Below the pieces are notes generated by a model. That model saw only the letters and a program-made list of their open reading frames with translations. It was not told the DNA's origin and did not search any database. This document shows, piece after piece, positions 9,612-18,158 of a DNA stretch of 64,000 bases. The position numbers and the translations under genes are program-made. The DNA comes from Herminiimonas sp. (GTDB lineage Bacteria; Pseudomonadota; Gammaproteobacteria; Burkholderiales; Burkholderiaceae). The stretch is taken from positions 62,001 through 126,000 of the forward strand of contig NZ_JAURVN010000010.1 in the NCBI RefSeq assembly GCF_030655415.1. The letters run 5' to 3'. Numbering within the stretch: position 1 is the first letter of the stretch; each line of letters opens with the position of its first letter.

Positions 9612-9704
9612 AATAGTCTGTCTTTAAAAAATTGGAATGAGTGATACCGATTTATTTCCAATTAATTATATAGGACGCAATCTGCCTGCCAATGTCTTCC
9701 TCGC

Positions 9705-9755
9705 GCTTAATTAAACTTAATCATTAAACTTGATAACTAAGCTTGGTAATTAAGC
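9705..9755. repeat. Degenerate 13-bp tandem repeat between lipoprotein and sigma genes
   Basis: Three adjacent 13-base units, TTAATCATTAAAC (9717-9729), TTGATAACTAAGC (9730-9742) and TTGGTAATTAAGC (9743-9755), are preceded by a shorter related unit GCTTAATTAAAC (9705-9716). The array begins immediately after the stop codon of the DUF3455 gene and lies in the presumed promoter region of the sigma factor gene. Each unit is a near-palindromic TTAAT/ATTAA core, which would suit a protein-binding array. Confidence 0.6.
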
Positions 9756-10295
9756 TCAAGCAGCTTTCCAGAAAATGTAATCAGCTTGGTATTTAACGAT
9801 TTCCTTGGTGCCGACATTACCCGCACCGCAAGCTGTCGCTGGCGCTACGCCGCCTTTAGTCGCTACGCGCTGGATGTATGTCACACCTGTCATTGCGCCG
9901 CTACCGGTTGCTGGATTTGCTTTGACTAACTGGAATGGAATGTTGCCCGCACCAGCTGGAGCGACTGCCAACTGAGTAGCCGTAACTTTCGAGCCGTCAT
10001 TGCTTGCCCATGTTGCTGGTGGGCCGAAATATTTACCGATTGCTTTGCCGCTACGATCCGACAACACTGCGTCAGGACCAACGAAAACCCATTCAAACTG
10101 GCCAGCCATATCTTTTTTAACGCGGCATTCATAAGTGATATCGCCTGCACCAACAGTTTGCAGTGAGACAGTATTACCAGCTGGAACTTGCACAGTTGGT
10201 GGCAACGCATCTTGCGAATACATAGGAGTGGTCGAACATGCTGACAACAAAACAGCAGCGGAAGCGAGCGCAACGGCGGAGAGAGTGATTTGCAT
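9756..10295 (-). CDS. DUF3455 domain lipoprotein
   Basis: A 179-residue exported lipoprotein: the signal peptide ends in the lipobox LLSAC with Cys20. The mature part matches DUF3455: VPAGNTVSLQTVGAGDITYEC near the start, FEWVFVGPDAVLSDRSGKAIGKYFGPPATW in the middle and GVTYIQRVATKGGVAP with a C-terminal tyrosine-rich strand. Three Cys lie in the mature protein (lipid Cys, Cys57, and one near the end in TACGAGN). The biochemical role of the family is unknown. It is upstream of and codirectional with the ECF sigma gene, with a good AAGGAAAA ribosome site. The 304 bases upstream hold its promoter, but I see no clear consensus there. Confidence 0.85.
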   Translation of the reverse strand: MQITLSAVALASAAVLLSACSTTPMYSQDALPPTVQVPAGNTVSLQTVGAGDITYECRVKKDMAGQFEWVFVGPDAVLSDRSGKAIGKYFGPPATWASNDGSKVTATQLAVAPAGAGNIPFQLVKANPATGSGAMTGVTYIQRVATKGGVAPATACGAGNVGTKEIVKYQADYIFWKAA

Positions 10296-10599
10296 GATGT
10301 TTTCCTTGGTAGTTAAAAAAAGTGATCAGCTGGAGTATCCGGATATCGGAAATTTATGCGCTGATACTAGTACTACCCACCAGATGCGGATTTGGATGCA
10401 GTCGATTCAAAATAAATTTAATTATTTTGATTTAGGTGGTTTGCCAGGAAAAGTCAGCGGAAATACTGGTTTAAGGCGGCTTAAGGATTGTCGCAGGGAG
10501 ATTTGGATTCGTCCCTACATCTATAAAGAGGCCGAATCCAGCGGGCACGCAGTATACTTCGCCCTTTTACGGCAATCGCCTCACCGCTAAGGATGTTCC

Positions 10600-10944
10600 A
10601 TGAGCGCTTTACCTGCATGCTCCAAATGTAATTCCGAATATACCTACGAAGATAACGGCATGTACATCTGCCCGGAATGTGCGCACGAATGGCCAGTTCA
10701 GCAAGCCGCAGAATCTGCGGAAGAAGGCAACAAGGTGTATCGCGATTCCGCTGGCACTGTGCTGCAGGATGGCGATACCGTCACCGTGATCAAGGATCTG
10801 AAATTGAAAGGATCTGGCGGCACCATCAAGGTCGGCACCAAGGTCAAGAATATCCGCCTGGTCGATAGCGATCACGACATCGACTGCAAGATCGACGGTT
10901 TCGGTGCGATGAGTCTGAAAACGGAATTCGTCAAAAAGGTTTGA
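10600..10944 (+). CDS. yjdM: YjdM/PhnA-family zinc-ribbon protein
   Basis: A 114-residue cytoplasmic protein with an N-terminal zinc ribbon (C8-x2-C11 in [16 protein letters not shown] and C27-x2-C30 in [10 protein letters not shown]) and a C-terminal SH3-like domain ([42 protein letters not shown]). This is the family once called PhnA after the E. coli phosphonate locus, although it is not phosphonoacetate hydrolase. Its true role is unknown. AAGGATG supplies the ribosome site. It stands alone; no phosphonate genes lie nearby. Confidence 0.93.
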   Translation: MSALPACSKCNSEYTYEDNGMYICPECAHEWPVQQAAESAEEGNKVYRDSAGTVLQDGDTVTVIKDLKLKGSGGTIKVGTKVKNIRLVDSDHDIDCKIDGFGAMSLKTEFVKKV

Positions 10945-11021
10945 ACCTGCGATCGTAAGCTTCGTCTATCAAATCTTAGTAACGATATAAAATTCTACGC
11001 ATACCAACTGATCGCAAGCCC

Positions 11022-11441
11022 ATGTTGCCAGCGCCTATTTTCTCTGCAAATGTTGCACTACGCACCGAGTGCCCGCCCGGTACTTGCGTCTGCGATAGAG
11101 AAAGTTTGCTGAATGATCCAGCCGGCGATGTGCGCATCCTGCAGTTGACCAAGATGGAAGAGAAGAAGCTGATTCTGCGTATAGAAAGTATTTCTTCCTA
11201 TGCCGATTTGCAGCACATGATCGAACGCATGTACGCGCAGTTAGGTATTGTTTTACAAATCGCACCAGGCTTGAATGAAGTGCGCACCGTACGCGGCTTG
11301 AATATCGAACTGCTGGAGCGGCCGGGTCTCTGCAAAAAAATCCGGCAAACGATTCCAGCGGCGATACGTAAATGTCTGGATAGAAATCCGGAAATCGTCT
11401 ACGCGATTCTGGATGCGCACGATCTGTTTGGCGGAAAATGA
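11022..11441 (+). CDS. Conserved-looking hypothetical protein with CPPGTCVC motif
   Basis: 139 residues, not recognised. The N-terminal segment carries a compact cysteine motif (C17-PPGT-C22-V-C24, then DRESLL). It is followed by an alpha/beta region (ILQLTKMEEKKLILRIESI) and a second half rich in leucine and arginine with two more Cys (GLCKKIRQTIPAAIRKCLD). It has no signal peptide or membrane segment. The Cys cluster could bind metal or form a redox pair, but that is only a possibility. No Shine-Dalgarno is visible; a TATAAAA -10-like box at 10986-10992 would give a very short leader. It ends before a strong bidirectional terminator. Reality is supported by the compact, frame-consistent composition and by the lack of any other gene here. 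Confidence 0.7.
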   Translation: MLPAPIFSANVALRTECPPGTCVCDRESLLNDPAGDVRILQLTKMEEKKLILRIESISSYADLQHMIERMYAQLGIVLQIAPGLNEVRTVRGLNIELLERPGLCKKIRQTIPAAIRKCLDRNPEIVYAILDAHDLFGGK

Positions 11442-11509
11442 AGCTGCTGCGCGAACGCCAGCATCCGGGTCAGACAGCAGCACCCGCAATTGTGATTACA
11501 CGAAGCTGA

Positions 11510-11549
11510 AAAATGTCCCGCTCTTGCGTAAGCGCAGCGGGACATTTTC
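11510..11549. terminator. Bidirectional intrinsic terminator
   Basis: Arms AAAATGTCCCGCT (11510-11522) and AGCGGGACATTTT (11536-11548) around a 13-base loop, with an A run on the left and a T run on the right. It lies between the 11022 gene (plus) and the convergent FAH-family gene (minus) and can serve both. Confidence 0.85.
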
Positions 11550-11580
11550 AAAGAAGTTTTACCTCAAGCGTGCGCTACGC

Positions 11581-12294
11581 TCAAATAACTGCCAGCTTCA
11601 TGCTGCAGACACCTTCAATCATGCCTTCAAGTTGATCACCCCTGTTGATTGCACCAACACCGGCTGGTGTGCCAGTCATGATCAGATCACCCGGTTTGAG
11701 TTCAAAGAAAGTCGACAGTATGGAAATTTGTTCTGCAACTTTCCAGATCATTTGATCCAGATCGCCCTTTTGCCTGATCTCGCCATTGACCTTGAACCAG
11801 ATGCCACCTTTGTGCGGATGCCCTATCTCCGCAACCGGTATCAACGCCGAACAAGGTGCCGATTGTTCAAACGCCTTGCCAACTTCCCATGGTCTGCCCA
11901 TTTTCTTGGCCACACCCTGCAGGTCGCGTCGGGTCATATCGAGTCCAACGCCGTAGCCGAAGATATGCTCGAGCGCATTTTCAACCGTGATGTTCTTGCC
12001 ACCTTTGTCGAGTGCCACTACCAATTCAAATTCAAAATGCACATCCGATGTTTCCGGCGGATATGGAAAATCTTGATCGACAATAATGTTGTCCGGATTC
12101 TTTTGAAAGAAAAACGGCGCTTCCTTGTCAGGATCGTGCCCCATTTCTATAGTGTGCGCTGCATAATTACGGCCTATGCAATAAATACGATGCACAGGAA
12201 AAAGTTTGTCGCTTCCTCGTATAGGCAAAACAGGAATGCTTTGCGGCGCTATAACGTAAGCCTGATCTTGCACTGCCAATTTTTCGGTACCCAT
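11581..12294 (-). CDS. Fumarylacetoacetate hydrolase (FAH) family protein
   Basis: 237 residues of the FAH superfamily, whose members hydrolyse or decarboxylate diketo acids: fumarylpyruvate, acylpyruvates, oxaloacetate, hydroxy-heptadienedioate. Visible marks are YCIGRNYAAHTIEMG, the metal-binding FEFELVVALDKGGKNI (Glu-x-Glu), GYGVGLDMTRRDLQ with the metal Asp, GRPWEVGKAFE, and the C-terminal LKPGDLIMTGTPAGVGA. The length and RNYAAHTIEMGHDP pattern resemble fumarylpyruvate hydrolases, but there is no gentisate dioxygenase nearby, so the substrate stays open. It is the last gene of a probable four-gene run, 86 bases after icd and just before a terminator. Confidence 0.9.
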   Translation of the reverse strand: MGTEKLAVQDQAYVIAPQSIPVLPIRGSDKLFPVHRIYCIGRNYAAHTIEMGHDPDKEAPFFFQKNPDNIIVDQDFPYPPETSDVHFEFELVVALDKGGKNITVENALEHIFGYGVGLDMTRRDLQGVAKKMGRPWEVGKAFEQSAPCSALIPVAEIGHPHKGGIWFKVNGEIRQKGDLDQMIWKVAEQISILSTFFELKPGDLIMTGTPAGVGAINRGDQLEGMIEGVCSMKLAVI

Positions 12295-12380
12295 TGAGAA
12301 TCCCTCCAGAAAATATAAATTCGATTTAAAAATAATGCCTGTATTTCATCCACTGGACCGCGCCCGGCAGATGCCATTCC

Positions 12381-13625
12381 TTACATTCGTACTATCATCG
12401 CGTCGCCAAAAGCCGAACACGATATTTCATTTGCATCTTCCATCTGGCAGGCGAAATCATAGGTAACCTGCTTGTCGCTTATCGCAGCTTCAATTCCCTT
12501 TATGATCAGATCAGCTGCCTCGAACCAACCGAGGTAACGCAACATCATTTCAGCAGATAGAATTTCCGACCCAGGATTGAGCTTGTCTTGTCCTGCGTAT
12601 TTTTGCGCGGTGCCGTGGGTAGCTTCGAAACAAGCGTAACGATCAGATATGTTTGCACCTGGCGCGATACCAATACCGCCTACCTGGGCTGCCAGCGCAT
12701 CGGAAATATAATCGCCATTCAGATTAGTCGTGGCGATCACGTCGTACTCTTCCGGGCGCAAAAGTATCTCTTGCAGGAAAGCGTCGGCAATCACATCCTT
12801 GACCACGACTTCGCGACCTGTTTTGGGATTCTTGAATGTGCACCATGGACCGCTACCTACCAGTTCAGCGCCGAATTCTTTTTTCGCAATCTCATAAGCC
12901 CAGTCGCGAAAACCGCCTTCTGTAAACTTTTGGATATTGCCTTTATGGACAATGGTCAACGATTTGCGATCGTGATCAATCACATATTTAAAAGCCGCCC
13001 GTATCAAACGCTGTGTACCTTCGATGGAAATCGGCTTGATCCCTATACTGGAGGTTTCAGGAAAGCGGATCTTGGTAACACCCAGTTCTGTCGATAAAAA
13101 CTTGATTAATTTTTTTGCTTCCGCCGATTCGGCGGCCCATTCAATGCCAGCATAAATATCCTCGGTATTTTCACGGAAGATAACCATGTCCACTTTCTCT
13201 GGATGCTTCAAAGGCGAAGGCACACCTTTGAAATAACGCACCGGACGTATGCATTGATAAAGATCTAGTTGCTGACGCAAGGTCACATTCAGTGAGCGCA
13301 TGCCCCCACCTACAGGGGTCGTCATGGGTCCCTTGATGGAGACCACATATTCTTTCAAAGCATCAAGCGTTTCAGTTGGAAACCATTGATCCGGACCATA
13401 CACACGAGTTGCCTTCTCGCCGGCATATACCTCCATCCAGTGAATTTTTTTCTTGCCGCCATAAGCTTTTTGCACGGCCGCATCGACTACCTTGATCATG
13501 ACAGGGGTAATGTCGGTACCGATTCCATCTCCCTCTATGAACGGAATGATGGGATTGTCAGGCGTAGGCTGACCGAGAATGATTTTTTGCCCTTCAGCTG
13601 GAACCTTGATTCTGACTACACTCAC
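12381..13625 (-). CDS. icd: Isocitrate dehydrogenase, NADP-type fold, divergent cofactor site
   Basis: 414 residues, close in length to E. coli Icd. It oxidatively decarboxylates isocitrate to 2-oxoglutarate. Substrate residues are intact: RSLNVTLRQ (phosphorylatable Ser), [11 protein letters not shown], catalytic Tyr in ENTEDIYAG, Lys in [12 protein letters not shown], and the metal Asps in [11 protein letters not shown]. The NADP-selecting Lys-Tyr in [12 protein letters not shown] is present, but the Arg that normally follows YDFA (E. coli R395) is Cys393 here (codon TGC, 12449-12447). The start is GTG at 13625 with a strong AAGGAG site. Its position in a porin/transport locus suggests a pathway-specific copy rather than the housekeeping enzyme; this is inference. 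Confidence 0.93.
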   Translation of the reverse strand: MSVVRIKVPAEGQKIILGQPTPDNPIIPFIEGDGIGTDITPVMIKVVDAAVQKAYGGKKKIHWMEVYAGEKATRVYGPDQWFPTETLDALKEYVVSIKGPMTTPVGGGMRSLNVTLRQQLDLYQCIRPVRYFKGVPSPLKHPEKVDMVIFRENTEDIYAGIEWAAESAEAKKLIKFLSTELGVTKIRFPETSSIGIKPISIEGTQRLIRAAFKYVIDHDRKSLTIVHKGNIQKFTEGGFRDWAYEIAKKEFGAELVGSGPWCTFKNPKTGREVVVKDVIADAFLQEILLRPEEYDVIATTNLNGDYISDALAAQVGGIGIAPGANISDRYACFEATHGTAQKYAGQDKLNPGSEILSAEMMLRYLGWFEAADLIIKGIEAAISDKQVTYDFACQMEDANEISCSAFGDAMIVRM

Positions 13626-13674
13626 ACGTCACTCCTTGAATTGAATTTGGATGGAACAATAATCTAAGCACCTG

Positions 13675-14421
13675 CTATTCGATTCCAGCACTGGAAAATG
13701 CTGCCTTGCCGCTTGGTGTAGTTATCTGCTTCAACACTGCATCAACGGCTTCCGTTTTAGCGCTGCTCGTCATGCGAACAGCTTCATACTGTGTCCAGTT
13801 TTGCAGGTTGGCCGGCAACTGACCCACCATTTTCAAGCCCTTTCCTTCGAACCTGCGGATCTCGGTTATCGCACCAAAACCAATTTCGATACCGAGGCCG
13901 TTGATGATATGTTCAAGCACCATCTCGCCATTTGCATAGCGCTGCGTTCTGCCCTTTAGTTGTTCGGCTAGTCCCATTTTTTCAAAGAGCTTGTCCATAT
14001 ACAGCCCCGTTGATGCCTGGTTATAGACCACCCGATCGGCGGCTAATACGGCCTGTTCCAATTTTTTAGGCGTTGATATATCAGGTGCAGCAAGCTCATC
14101 GCGCACAGTCACTCCAACACCGACACGTCCCACAGCAACCCGCGTTTCGCTGACGATTTTCCCCTCAAGAGCAACGCGTTCCATCACCGCTGGGGGCGAA
14201 ACAAGGATGTCGAACAATTCGCCGTCAGCAAGTCGTTTCGCTATCTGCGGCGCGGTGTTGAATTGTATTTTCAGTTCATGTCCGGTTTCCAACTTGATAT
14301 GGTGTGCAAATTTCTCCATACCTGTTTCAACAGCCCCCGCGCTTAATACAGTGATTTCCATCGCATGTAAATTTCCACAAATTAGTCCAGCAATTAACAG
14401 CAGTATCTTGCGACATTCCAT
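13675..14421 (-). CDS. Periplasmic substrate-binding protein, ModA-like (PBP2 fold)
   Basis: 248 residues with a Sec signal peptide (MECRKILLLIAGLICGNLHA, cut after LHA), then MEITVLSAGAVETGMEKFA and FNTAPQIAKRLADGELFDILVSPPAVMERV, the pattern of molybdate-type binding proteins (ModA, type 2 periplasmic binding fold). No cognate permease or ATPase is adjacent, so it is an orphan and may bind an organic anion or act as a sensor. The frame stays open to 14484, but the ATG at 14421 directly precedes a proper signal peptide. It lies between the porin and icd (49 bases from icd), probably in the same transcript. Confidence 0.85.
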   Translation of the reverse strand: MECRKILLLIAGLICGNLHAMEITVLSAGAVETGMEKFAHHIKLETGHELKIQFNTAPQIAKRLADGELFDILVSPPAVMERVALEGKIVSETRVAVGRVGVGVTVRDELAAPDISTPKKLEQAVLAADRVVYNQASTGLYMDKLFEKMGLAEQLKGRTQRYANGEMVLEHIINGLGIEIGFGAITEIRRFEGKGLKMVGQLPANLQNWTQYEAVRMTSSAKTEAVDAVLKQITTPSGKAAFSSAGIE

Positions 14422-14548
14422 GCGCAATTTACCTGTCGATACTTTTAGGTCTTTATGTCTGATTTCAAACAAAATTGCCCCCACTTACTTCGCACTTTTC
14501 AACCGAAAGTTGGTTCGGCATCTACATGCTGAACCAACACCTCAATTT

Positions 14549-15796
14549 TTAAAACGTGTGTCTAATACCCAAAGCTATCTGACTCAAGTCTTGACCGGTT
14601 GTTGGCACTACCGCTTGTCCAGCATTGCTGTAACTAGCAGATTTTCCATTTTGCATATCCGAAAAAAGCGCGAACAAAGCGGTACGTTTGGATAATGCGT
14701 AAGCCCCCCCCAGGGAAAGCATGGAGCCTTCCAGCCCATCAGTACTACAGGCAACGCCACCCACCAACGAACATGACCCTGCACTGGCTCGTCCATAAGT
14801 TCCGATCAAAGTCCATGCACCCATCGTATGTTCAACGCCCATCAACCAGTTATTTTGCTTATAGCTCTCGAACTTTCCTGCTGTACCACCTGATTCGCCA
14901 AGTTTAGTCATTGAAAAACTTGCTTCCATTCGGGTTGCACTGGTCAGTTGGTATAACGCTGACACACGTGTTGACGTGTCTTTTGAGTCGGTGCCTGCAA
15001 CCGCAACAAAAGCGGCTCCTGTACCACCACCGGCCGTGATGTTACGTAACGCCAGCGGCACGTTGCGTGAACCACCGTAGAACTTGTTGTGCTGCTCGTG
15101 TGCGACGGCCAGATAAAGTGGGCCCGCGCTATAAGAAACGCCGGTTGATATATTGCTCCCCTTCTTGAAGTCACCAGCTACCTCACCAAAGGAATACCCC
15201 GCATACGCTGTAAAGCCACCAAAACTAGGCGACTGGTAATCAATCGTATTGGATGGCCGCTCATGAAAGCGATGCGCACTAGTCGCTCCAAAACCGCGCT
15301 GCGCGAGAATATTACTGGCAGATACAAAGTTGCCGCTTTGAAGCCCCATGAAACCCATGGTATCGGTGATGTTCTTATAGACAGTATCAATGCGCCCCAT
15401 GCGAACTCGCCCGAAATCGCCTTGCAAACCCAAAAAGGTATTGCGATTGAAAAAGAAACCAACACTGGAAAGAGAGCCGTCATCAACACCAAACGCACCT
15501 TCTAGCTGAAATATCGCCTTCATGTTGTTACCGAGATCTTCTGTTCCGCGAAATCCGATATATGAATTTGAAGACTCCATCACTGCGCCAGAAACTCCCG
15601 CTACTGTTGTACCAACCGGAGAAACCAACGTACTCACTGCGGTACCTGCAGCGGTTCCTGTACTGGTTCTGTAGTTTGTCATTTGCGGGTAGAGCTTGCC
15701 ATACACCGTTACGGTCGCTTGCGCCTGCGCTCCTCCTGCCAAACAGCATGCGATGCCTACCGCCGCGGCCATCATTTTTCTTCTAATTAAATACAT
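14549..15796 (-). CDS. Outer-membrane porin, Gram-negative (Neisseria/Burkholderia) type
   Basis: 415 residues: signal peptide MYLIRRKMMAAAVGIACCLAGGAQA, then QATVTVYGKLYPQM, the usual first strand of beta-barrel porins of this family, NMKAIFQLEGAFGVDDG, and the terminal strand QDLSQIALGIRHTF ending in Phe as required for BAM assembly. The frame is open further upstream to 15901, but the start at 15796 has a perfect GAGGAGG ribosome site 8 bases away. Such trimeric porins admit small anions. It heads the run porin/ModA-like/icd/FAH and is divergent from the GntR regulator. Its promoter shares an element with that of tctC, so it is likely the outer-membrane entry for the Tct substrate. Confidence 0.95.
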   Translation of the reverse strand: MYLIRRKMMAAAVGIACCLAGGAQAQATVTVYGKLYPQMTNYRTSTGTAAGTAVSTLVSPVGTTVAGVSGAVMESSNSYIGFRGTEDLGNNMKAIFQLEGAFGVDDGSLSSVGFFFNRNTFLGLQGDFGRVRMGRIDTVYKNITDTMGFMGLQSGNFVSASNILAQRGFGATSAHRFHERPSNTIDYQSPSFGGFTAYAGYSFGEVAGDFKKGSNISTGVSYSAGPLYLAVAHEQHNKFYGGSRNVPLALRNITAGGGTGAAFVAVAGTDSKDTSTRVSALYQLTSATRMEASFSMTKLGESGGTAGKFESYKQNNWLMGVEHTMGAWTLIGTYGRASAGSCSLVGGVACSTDGLEGSMLSLGGAYALSKRTALFALFSDMQNGKSASYSNAGQAVVPTTGQDLSQIALGIRHTF

Positions 15797-15971
15797 TTCC
15801 TGCCTCCTCAAGATGTCTATATCGGTAACGGACTGTATTGGCGGAGGCCTCATCCTTAGATAAGGTCGGCACTGTCTCAAGGTGCCCTCCGTGTCTGTCA
15901 TGCAGACTCAAATTCACTCCGTCTCTTAGGTTCGACTTCGCACAGCGTCTGCGTCCAAACACCGCCAAGGC

Positions 15972-16008
15972 ATCTTAGTTCTTTGAATTAGCAAAGTCAA
16001 CTATATGA
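15972..16008 (-). promoter_or_regulatory. Porin promoter with shared 17-bp element
   Basis: On the minus strand a -35 box TTGACT (16000-15995), a 17-base spacer and a -10 box TAAGAT (15977-15972) form a good sigma70-type promoter about 170 bases ahead of the porin start. The element TCATATAGTTGACTTTG (16008-15992) covers the -35 and upstream bases and recurs identically at the tctC promoter. The flanking upstream bases also agree in part. Sequence and spacing are seen; regulation by the adjacent GntR protein is inferred. The remaining 545-base gap holds a long leader with a small GGCAC/GTGCC hairpin and an AT-rich stretch before the regulator gene. Confidence 0.75.
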
Positions 16009-16341
16009 ATTAAATGATTTGTATAATATGCGTTAACTAGATAAATAATTTAAAATGTCGCTGCAGCCCTAATGTGCAGACTGAGGTTTTTTGCATTCAG
16101 GTAAGCGCAGCGGGGAGGAATTTAAGGCAGTAGCTAAAGGGAAGAACCTTCTGAACTTGTGATAAATGTAGATATGATGCGTTTGATGGATTATTATTTT
16201 TATCGTCACATCTTCGGTCCACGCCCATTATCAGTATGCAAGTCGCCGGCGAATTTGCGGTGCAATAAACCCATGCATGGATTACATCGGGCTGCTGTTT
16301 AAAAAAGTGTCATTAAAATAAATCATCATGGATAGAAAATT

Positions 16342-17082
16342 ATGAGCAATTCTGGCTATTCAGCTACGTCAGTCGGCTTGACCTTGTATAAAGAAGTAAA
16401 ACGCCAAGTGCTGGAAGCGCTGGCAGCAAAAGAATGGGAGCCGGGCGATGTCATTCCTCCGGAAAAACAACTTTGCATCCGCTTTGGCGTATCTGTCGGC
16501 ACACTACGCAAGGCCATCGATGAACTGGTCGCAGAAAATATATTGATTCGCCACCAAGGTCGCGGTACTTTCGTTGCGCTACACAATCGCGGCTCGCATC
16601 TATATCGTTTCTTTAATGTCGTCAGACACGATTCGAAAAAGTTCTATCCAACGCTGGCTTTGAAATTATTTGAGAAAAAGAAAGCCGACAAGACCTGCAG
16701 TGAAAAACTGGGTATAGAACGTAATAGCGTCATCTTCAGATTTACCAATCTGCGCAGCCTGGATGAAAAACCGGTACTGGTTGATCGCATTTCATTACCG
16801 GAGTCTCTTTTCGCTGGCCTGACAGAAGCACAGGTACGCGATAGGCCCAGTACTTTGTACAATCTCTATCAGTCTGAATACGGTTTGAATATCATACGTA
16901 TCGAAGAACGGGTACGCGCATCGCTGGCCGATGCAGAATTAAGCAAGCTGCTAGATGTTGATGTCGGTGCGCCCCTATTACAGATACACAGAGTCGCATT
17001 CTCGTATAACGATCAGCCTGTCGAATACCGCGTTTCGTACGTCAATACTGAAAACTACGAATACGTGCCTTCGGCGCCTTGA
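16342..17082 (+). CDS. GntR-family transcriptional regulator with UTRA domain (HutC type)
   Basis: 246 residues. The N-terminal winged helix-turn-helix spans about 12-80 (LYKEVKRQVLEALAAKEWEPGDVIPPEKQLCIRFGVSVGTLRKAIDELVAENILIRHQGRGTFVA seen in pieces), and the UTRA effector domain about 95-240 (RFTNLRSLDEKPVLVDRISLP, ending PVEYRVSYVNTENY). HutC-type GntR proteins usually repress until they bind a small organic acid or sugar. It is encoded between, and opposite to, the porin run and the tct operon, and both of these carry the same promoter element, so it is the natural candidate regulator. A bidirectional terminator follows it. Confidence 0.93.
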   Translation: MSNSGYSATSVGLTLYKEVKRQVLEALAAKEWEPGDVIPPEKQLCIRFGVSVGTLRKAIDELVAENILIRHQGRGTFVALHNRGSHLYRFFNVVRHDSKKFYPTLALKLFEKKKADKTCSEKLGIERNSVIFRFTNLRSLDEKPVLVDRISLPESLFAGLTEAQVRDRPSTLYNLYQSEYGLNIIRIEERVRASLADAELSKLLDVDVGAPLLQIHRVAFSYNDQPVEYRVSYVNTENYEYVPSAP

Positions 17083-17148
17083 TGCAGTTATGCGGCTCTG
17101 CTCCGTCAGCAGCCGCCGCTACAATTAACAATCATCACTTTCAGAAAT

Positions 17149-17187
17149 AGATGCAGCCCTGTATCATAAAAAGGGCTGCATCTATTT
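17149..17187. terminator. Bidirectional intrinsic terminator between GntR and hydrolase genes
   Basis: Perfect 12-base arms AGATGCAGCCCT (17149-17160) and AGGGCTGCATCT (17172-17183) with an 11-base loop, followed by ATTTT. It lies between the convergent GntR regulator and the last gene of the tct operon. Confidence 0.8.
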
Positions 17188-17206
17188 TCAAGCACAGACT
17201 TTAAAA

Positions 17207-18127
17207 TCAGCAGTTGGTATTAAGGTCTATTCTGTCAGGCATCGTCAAAAAACTTTGTATTGCATGATAAAAGCGGTGGCGATTCACACCCAAAGGTGCC
17301 GTATGGGCCAAGCCGGATATTTTTACCAATTGTTTGTCCGGATTCGGCAAGCATGAGAAGAAATTAATCACATCTTCTTCGGTTGCAATACCATCGTGCT
17401 CTGCTCTTATGATCAGTACTGGGCAGGTTATTTTGTCCGGATCGATCAAGGGAAGTTTGGTCACCATATCCAGATAAGTACCAGTTGGCACCGTATCTCC
17501 ATACTTGAGCTCTTCTTCTGCAACCACGTCGCCTATCATCGCTTCGGAGGAACCGACATGATCGCGGGTGAATACGGTGCGATAAAAAGCGACGTCGATC
17601 TTGCGCACATTGCTGTTCTCGATCAGAGGCAATAATTTTGCACGCTGTATCAAGGTAGGCGCATCTTTTCCAGTCCATACAAAAGCATCAAGCATCAGTT
17701 TGCTGACGTGTTCAGGATAAACGTTGGTAAATTTTGCAGCACGCAAGGCGCCGGAAGACTGCCCAAAGAAAGCAGCTTCAGTCTGTCCGGTTACTTCAGT
17801 AATGACCCCCATAGCCGCCTTAAGATCTTCGACGCCGCTCGCCACATCCGAGAAACCGGAGGTGCGGTCAGAATGACCATAGCCTTCATGATCCATGGTC
17901 CAGACTTCATAACCGAGCGCGACAAAATTATCCATGAACGAATAACCGCTACGACCCGGCACATGCAGATCGAACATGGTTTTTCCGGAATAGGACGAGC
18001 CGTGCACCAAAAACAAGAGTGGACGTTGCTCATCACGGGCGCCTAAATACTTGCGATACACCCACAGTTTTACGCCGTTCTTGGTAGTCCAGAACTCTTC
18101 TGCGTGAATCGATGTTTCATTAGTCAT
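17207..18127 (-). CDS. Alpha/beta hydrolase (esterase-like) of the tct operon
   Basis: 306 residues with a complete alpha/beta-hydrolase triad: oxyanion HG at 42-43 (FLVHGSS), nucleophile Ser124 in GQSSG, Asp245 in RAEHDGIA and His275 in GLAHTAP. The strand MDHEGYGHSDRTSG before the nucleophile is typical. It has no signal peptide, so it is cytoplasmic and acts after uptake. It is 58 bases after tctA, with a 9-bp hairpin in the gap, and is the last gene of tctC-tctB-tctA-hydrolase. An ester or C-C bond of the imported compound is the likely target; the exact substrate is unknown. Confidence 0.9.
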   Translation of the reverse strand: MTNETSIHAEEFWTTKNGVKLWVYRKYLGARDEQRPLLFLVHGSSYSGKTMFDLHVPGRSGYSFMDNFVALGYEVWTMDHEGYGHSDRTSGFSDVASGVEDLKAAMGVITEVTGQTEAAFFGQSSGALRAAKFTNVYPEHVSKLMLDAFVWTGKDAPTLIQRAKLLPLIENSNVRKIDVAFYRTVFTRDHVGSSEAMIGDVVAEEELKYGDTVPTGTYLDMVTKLPLIDPDKITCPVLIIRAEHDGIATEEDVINFFSCLPNPDKQLVKISGLAHTAPLGVNRHRFYHAIQSFLTMPDRIDLNTNC

Positions 18128-18158
18128 TTTTTCTCCAATTGATACTTATCATTTGTTC

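Noticed and set aside
10135..10590. 151-codon plus-strand frame before yjdM
   Set aside because: Half of it is antisense to the DUF3455 lipoprotein gene and the rest is intergenic; no family pattern.
11413..12297. 294-codon plus-strand frame
   Set aside because: Antisense to the FAH-family gene, which shows clear family motifs; composition is that of a shadow frame.
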